A DNA stretch of 64,000 nucleotides from Saccopteryx bilineata (Eukaryota > Chordata > Mammalia > Chiroptera > Emballonuridae). Every line of letters starts with the position of its first letter. Position 1 is the stretch's first letter. This document shows positions 59,501 to 64,000 of this stretch, piece by piece. The notes under the pieces are model-generated. The model had not been told where the DNA came from. It saw only the letters and a list, made by a program, of their open reading frames with translations, and searched no databases. The stretch is taken from NCBI RefSeq assembly GCF_036850765.1, contig NC_089495.1, forward strand, positions 197,478,847 through 197,542,846, read 5' to 3'. Position numbers and translations under genes: made by a program.

Positions 59501-59985
59501 TGTCCCTGTTATGAAATCACTGACGGAAGAAATAACTTAGGATCAACTATTACCAAGCCAAACCTTTTCTCTGGGAGCTGCTTTCCAATATTATCAACTA
59601 ACAGTCATAATCATTAATGCAAGTGACCCCAATTATTTCCTTCCTTGTGTCCATGTCCCTTTTCAATCTCAATGAAGCTCTACCTTCAAAGAGTCAAGTC
59701 TGTTATTTCAATCTTTGAATCGAGGTTGGCGTTATAACTGGCACTGAGTGGGACACTTGAATCCATGTTAACACAATAATTTTTTTAGTTAAATATAAAT
59801 AAATAAATAAAAGAATAAAGGGAACCTCAATATTTCTCAGATGAAGGAAAACTAATCATTTCTCACAAGCAGACCTACCCAAAAAGAATGGCTAAAGGCA
59901 GACCTAGAGATAGAAATGAAATGATAAAAGAGGGAATCTTTGAACATCAGCAAGGAAGAAATAATGCGGGTAGTTACAAGAGACT
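56540..59985. other. Single-copy sequence, no gene seen
   Basis: 57350-57480 is repeat-free unique-looking text. A G-run at 57671-57680, an A-run at 58088-58107 and an (AAAT) run at about 59795-59812. The open frames at 56990-57301 and 58712-59041 lack recognisable domains. Confidence 0.4.
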
Positions 59986-59989
59986 TCCT

Positions 59990-60609
59990 TCTTCTCTTGA
60001 GTTTTCTAATTACATTTGATGATAGAAGGAAAAATTATAACTAAACATGAACAAGACTTGTATGACAAAAAAAAAAACTACAAACCCCTCATGAAGGAAA
60101 CCAAAGAAGACCTAAATAAATGGAAAGACATTATCACGTTGAGTTGGAAGATTCAGCATAGTAAATATATTAATTCTCCCCAAATTGATATACAGACTTA
60201 CTGCAATTTCTATGAATATCCCAGCAAGATGGTTTTGTATAGATAGAAAAGATTATTCTAAAATATATATAAAAATACAAAGGCTTACTAACTAAAACAG
60301 TTTGAATAAGAAGACTAAAGTAGGATGAATCGGTGCACCCAATTTTAAGATTTATTGCATAGTTAGTCACCCAGACAGTATGGTACTGGTAAAGGGGTAG
60401 AAAACACAGATCCAAAGGACTGAACAAAAAACGCAAAAACATGCCCACACCAATATACCTGAGTGACTTTTGAAAAAGTGCAAAAGCTACTCAATAGAAG
60501 AAATATAACCTTTCAACAAATTATTCTGGAGCAATTGGACACCCATAGGCAAAAGAAAAATGAATCTTGACCTAATTCATACAATATGAAAATTAACTTT
60601 AAAAGAACA
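59990..60609 (+). mobile_element. Old L1 ORF2 fragment, left of the minisatellite
   Basis: AACCAAAGAAGACCTAAATA, CAAATTGATATACAGACTTA, AGACAGTATGGTACTGGTAA are L1 ORF2 landmarks downstream of the reverse transcriptase core. The L1 resumes after the SINE at about 63636. Confidence 0.85.
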
Positions 60610-60670
60610 GACTTGCCTGCTCAGTGGGGGTACAGCAGACAGTGTCAACCCAGAGTGCTGAGATGGCCTG
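60610..60670 (+). mobile_element. SINE head that hosts the minisatellite
   Basis: ACTTGCCTGCTCAGTGGGGG then CAGAGTGCTGAGATGGCC looks like a diverged tRNA-like head of the CAGTGG...GTGCTGAGG SINE type. The tandem units begin exactly where the SINE's TCGCC...CTTGAG segment would be. Confidence 0.7.
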
Positions 60671-63510
60671 CTTGAGCCCAGGATCGCTGGCTCAATCCTA
60701 AGGTCGCCAGCTTGAGCCCAGGATCGCTGGCTCAATCCTAAGGTCGCCAGCTTGAGCCCAGGATCGCTGGCTCAATCCTAAGGTCGCCTGCTTGAGCCCA
60801 GGATCGCTGGCTCAATCCTAAGGTCGCCTGCTTGAGCCCAGGATCGCTGGCTCAATCCTAAGGTCGCCTGCTTGAGCCCAGGATCGCTGGCTCAATCCTA
60901 AGGTCGCCTGCTTGAGCCCAGATCGCTGGCTCAATCCTAAGGTCGCCTGCTTGAGCCCAGGATCGCTGGCTCAATCCTAAGGTCGCCAGCTCGAGCCCAG
61001 GATCGCTGGCTCAATCCTAAGGTCGCCAGCTCGAGCCCAGGATCGCTGGCTCAATCCTAAGGTCGCCAGCTCGAGTCCAGGATCGCTGGCTCAATCCTAA
61101 GGTCGCCAGCTCGAGCCCAGGATCGCTGGCTCAATCCTAAGGTCGCCAGCTTGAGCCCAGGATCGCTGGCTCAATCCTAAGGTCGCCAGCTCGAGCCCAG
61201 GATCGCTGGCTCAATCCTAAGGTCGCCAGCTCGAGCCCAGGATCGCTGGCTCAATCCTAAGGTCGCCAGCTCGAGCCCAGGATCGCTGGCTCAATCCTAA
61301 GGTCGCCAGCTCGAGCCCAGGATCGCTGGCTCAATCCTAAGGTCGCCAGCTCGAGCCCAGGATCTCTGGCTCAATCCTAGGGTCGCCAGCTCGAGCCCAG
61401 GATCTCTGGCTCAATCCTAAGGTCGCCAGCTCGAGCCCAGGATCGCTGGCTCAATCCTAAAGTCGCCAGCTCGAGCCCAGGATCGCTGGCTCAATCCTAA
61501 GGTCGCCAGCTTGAGCCCAGGATCGCTGGCTCAATCCTAAGGTCGCCTGCTTGAGCCCAGGATCGCTGGCTCAATCCTAAGGTCGCCAGCTCGAGCCCAG
61601 GATCGCTGGCTCAATCCTAAGGTCGCCAGCTTGAGCCCAGGATCGCTGGCTCAATCCTAAGGTCGCCAGCTTGAGCCCAGGATCGCTGGCTCAATCCTAA
61701 AGTCGCCAGCTTGAGCCCAGGATCTCTGGCTCAATCCTAAAGTCGCCAGCTTGAGCCCAGATCGCTGGCTCAATCCTAAGGTCGCCAGCTCGAGCCCAGG
61801 ATCGCTGGCTCAATCCTAAGGTCGCCTGCTTGAGCCCAGGATCGCTGGCTCAATCCTAAGGTCGCCTGCTTGAGCCCAGGATCGCTGGCTCAATCCTAAG
61901 GTCGCCAGCTCGAGCCCAGGATCGCTGGCTCAATCCTAAGGTCGCCAGCTCGAGCCCAGGATCGCTGGCTCAATCCTAAGGTCGCCAGCTTGAGCCCAGG
62001 ATCGCTGGCTCAATCCTAAAGTCGCCAACTTGAGCCCAGGATCTCTGGCTCAATCCTAAAGTCGCCAGCTTGAGCCCAGATCGCTGGCTCAATCCTAAGG
62101 TCGCCAGCTCGAGCCCAGGATCGCTGGCTCAATCCTAAGGTCGCCTGCTTGAGCCCAGGATCGCTGGCTCAATCCTAAGGTCGCCAGCTCGAGCCCAGGA
62201 TCGCTGGCTCAATCCTAAGGTCGCCAGCTCGAGCCCAGGATCGCTGGCTCAATCCTAAGGTCGCCAGCTCGAGCCCAGGATCGCTGGCTCAATCCTAAAG
62301 TCGCCAACTTGAGCCCAGGATCTCTGGCTCAATCCTAAAGTCGCCAGCTCGAGCCCAGGATTGCTGGCTCAATCCTAAGGTCGCCAGCTCGAGCCCAGGA
62401 TCGCTGGCTCAATCCTAAGGTCGCCAGCTCGAGCCCAGGATCGCTGGCTCAATCCTAAGGTCGCCTGCTCGAGCCCAGGATCGCTGGCTCAATCCTAAGG
62501 TCGCCAGCTCGAGCCCAGGATCGCTGGCTCAATCCTAAGGTCGCCAGCTCGAGCCCAGGATCTCTGGCTCAATCCTAAGGTCGCCAGCTCGAGCCCAGGA
62601 TCGCTGGCTCAATCCTAAGGTCGCCTGCTCGAGCCCAGGATCGCTGGCTCAATCCTAAGGTCGCCTGCTCGAGCCCAGGATCGCTGGCTCAATCCTAAGG
62701 TCGCCTGCTCGAGCCCAGGATCGCTGGCTCAATCCTAAGGTCGCCTGCTCGAGCCCAGGATCGCTGGCTCAATCCTAAGGTCGCCAGCTTGAGCCCAGGA
62801 TCGCTGGCTCAATCCTAAGGTCGCCAGCTTGAGCCCAGGATCTCTGGCTCAATCCTAAGGTCGCCAGCTTGAGTCCAGGATCTCTGGCTCAATCCTAAGG
62901 TCGCCAGCTTGAGCCCAGGATCGCTGGCTCAATCCTAAGGTCGCCAGCTTGAGCCCAGGATCGCTGGCTCAATCCTAAGGTCGCCAGCTTGAGCCCAGGA
63001 TCGCTGGCTCAATCCTAAGGTCGCCAGCTTGAGCCCAGGATCGCTGGCTCAATCCTAAGGTCGCCTGCTTGAGCCCAGGATCGCTGGCTCAATCCTAAGG
63101 TCGCCTGCTTGAGCCCAGGATCGCTGGCTCAATCCTAAGGTCGCCAGCTTGAGCCCAGGATCGCTGGCTCAATCCTAAAGTCGCCAGCTTGAGCCCAGGA
63201 TCGCTGGCTCAATCCTAAGGTCGCCAGCTTGAGCCCAGGATCGCTGGCTCAATCCTAAGGTCGCCAGCTTGAGCCCAGGATCGCTGGCTCAATCCTAAGG
63301 TCGCCTGCTTGAGCCCAGGATCGCTGGCTCAATCCTAAGGTCGCCTGCTTGAGCCCAGGATCGCTGGCTCAATCCTAAGGTCGCCTGCTTGAGCCCAGGA
63401 TCGCTGGCTCAATCCTAAGGTCGCCAGCTCGAGCCCAGGATCGCTGGCTCAATCCTAAGGTCGCCAGCTTGAGCCCAGGATCGCTGGCTCAATCCTAAGG
63501 TCGCCAGCTT
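60671..63510 (+). repeat. 40-bp minisatellite, about 71 units, inside a SINE
   Basis: Unit: CTTGAGCCCAGGATCGCTGG followed by CTCAATCCTAAGGTCGCCAG. From the first unit (60671) to the last partial unit (63508) is 2837 bp; with three 1-bp-deleted units (CCCAGATCG, near 60921, 61760 and 62079) this equals 71 periods of 40. Variant sites: CTTGAG/CTCGAG, GCCAG/GCCTG, ATCGC/ATCTC, AAGG/AAAG. TTGAGCC and GGCTCAA within a unit can pair as a 7-bp stem with a 10-base loop. Confidence 0.98.
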
Positions 63511-63635
63511 GAACCCAAGGTCCCCAGTGAGATTCCTGGTCAAGGCATGGATGAGAAGCAATCAATGAATGTACAACTATGTGGAAGGAGTTAATGCTGT
63601 GCTCTCTCAAAAAAATAAATAAATAAATAAAAGGA
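63511..63635 (+). mobile_element. SINE 3' part after the minisatellite
   Basis: AGATTCCTGGTCAAGGCATG, ATGAGAAGCAATCAATGAAT and an AAATA tail are the 3' part of a bat tRNA SINE. AAAGGAGAACAGG after it pairs loosely with AAAAGAACAG before the head (about 60600-60609). Confidence 0.8.
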
Positions 63636-64000
63636 GAACAGGCTTAAATATAAAACATAACACTATAAAACTTGTAGAAAAAATAGAAGAAAGTCTTCAG
63701 GATCTATAACTAGGTAATCTTTAGACTTGATATCAAAAGCACGATCCATAAAAGGAAAAATTAATAAGTTGGACTTTATTAAAATTAAAACCATTTTCTC
63801 TGAGAGACTGTGTGAAAGGATAAAAACCACAGAGGATGAGAGAAAATATTTTCAAGCCACATATCTGATAAAAGACTAGTCCCTAGAACAAAAAAATAAT
63901 AATTCTTTAAAACAGTAAAAAAAAAAAAAAAAAAAAGGCAGTGCTATTAGAAAATGGGCAAAGGGCATAGAGAGACATTTTGTTTAGAGAATGTATAGAC
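63636..64000 (+). mobile_element. Old L1 ORF2 fragment, right of the minisatellite
   Basis: AATAAGTTGGACTTTATTAA and TTAGAAAATGGGCAAAGGGC continue the ORF2 text interrupted at 60609 and run off the window edge. A-run at 63917-63937. Confidence 0.85.

Noticed and set aside
60671..63510. CRISPR-like array
   Set aside because: Units are directly contiguous 40-mers with no unique spacers, and the DNA is mammalian; this is a minisatellite.

Overview
The window is non-coding mammalian nuclear DNA, almost certainly from a bat. The evidence is the family content: abundant tRNA-derived SINEs of the bat type (5' part reading like CCCTGGCCGGTTGGCTCAG, tRNA A and B boxes, A-rich tails), one VES-like SINE, several L1 LINEs, old mammalian MIR, L2 and MaLR copies, and non-autonomous DNA transposons with intact terminal inverted repeats. 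The species cannot be fixed from this sequence alone. I found no convincing cellular protein-coding exon, rRNA or functional tRNA gene. The long open frames are L1 ORF2 remnants, frames through SINEs, or frames forced open by tandem repeats.

Layout. 1-5.1 kb: a decayed L1 (ORF2 plus 3'UTR) carrying a nested 1.08 kb internally deleted L1 and two SINEs. 5.1-14.2 kb: mostly single-copy sequence with three SINEs, microsatellites and MIR, L2 and L1 scraps. 14.2-24.5 kb: L1-rich and AT-rich, with a solo endogenous-retrovirus LTR (18502-18950) and a SINE-riddled L1 holding a 95-bp inverted duplication (20926-21020 / 21488-21582). 24.5-37 kb: single-copy DNA with four DNA-transposon MITEs: two hAT-type (25577-25780, 35906-36238), one Tc1/mariner-like (28606-28815) and one pogo/Tigger-like (30145-30480). 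37-46.8 kb: a cluster of tandem repeats (CCCTT tract, purine tract, 28-unit 41/48-bp minisatellite, 79-bp duplication, GATA array), then an antisense L2 copy. 46.8-60 kb: mainly single-copy sequence with one SINE, an L1 3' end, a MaLR LTR and a 16-bp-period ATGG array. 60-64 kb: an old L1 interrupted by a SINE whose body has expanded into about 71 copies of a 40-bp minisatellite unit.

Nothing here works as an operon or pathway. The notable content is structural: repeats nested in repeats, a template-switch scar, SINE copies carrying CTCF-like core motifs, and two large minisatellites. Family names are from recognition, without a database search. Boundaries are exact where target-site duplications or inverted repeats are visible and approximate elsewhere.
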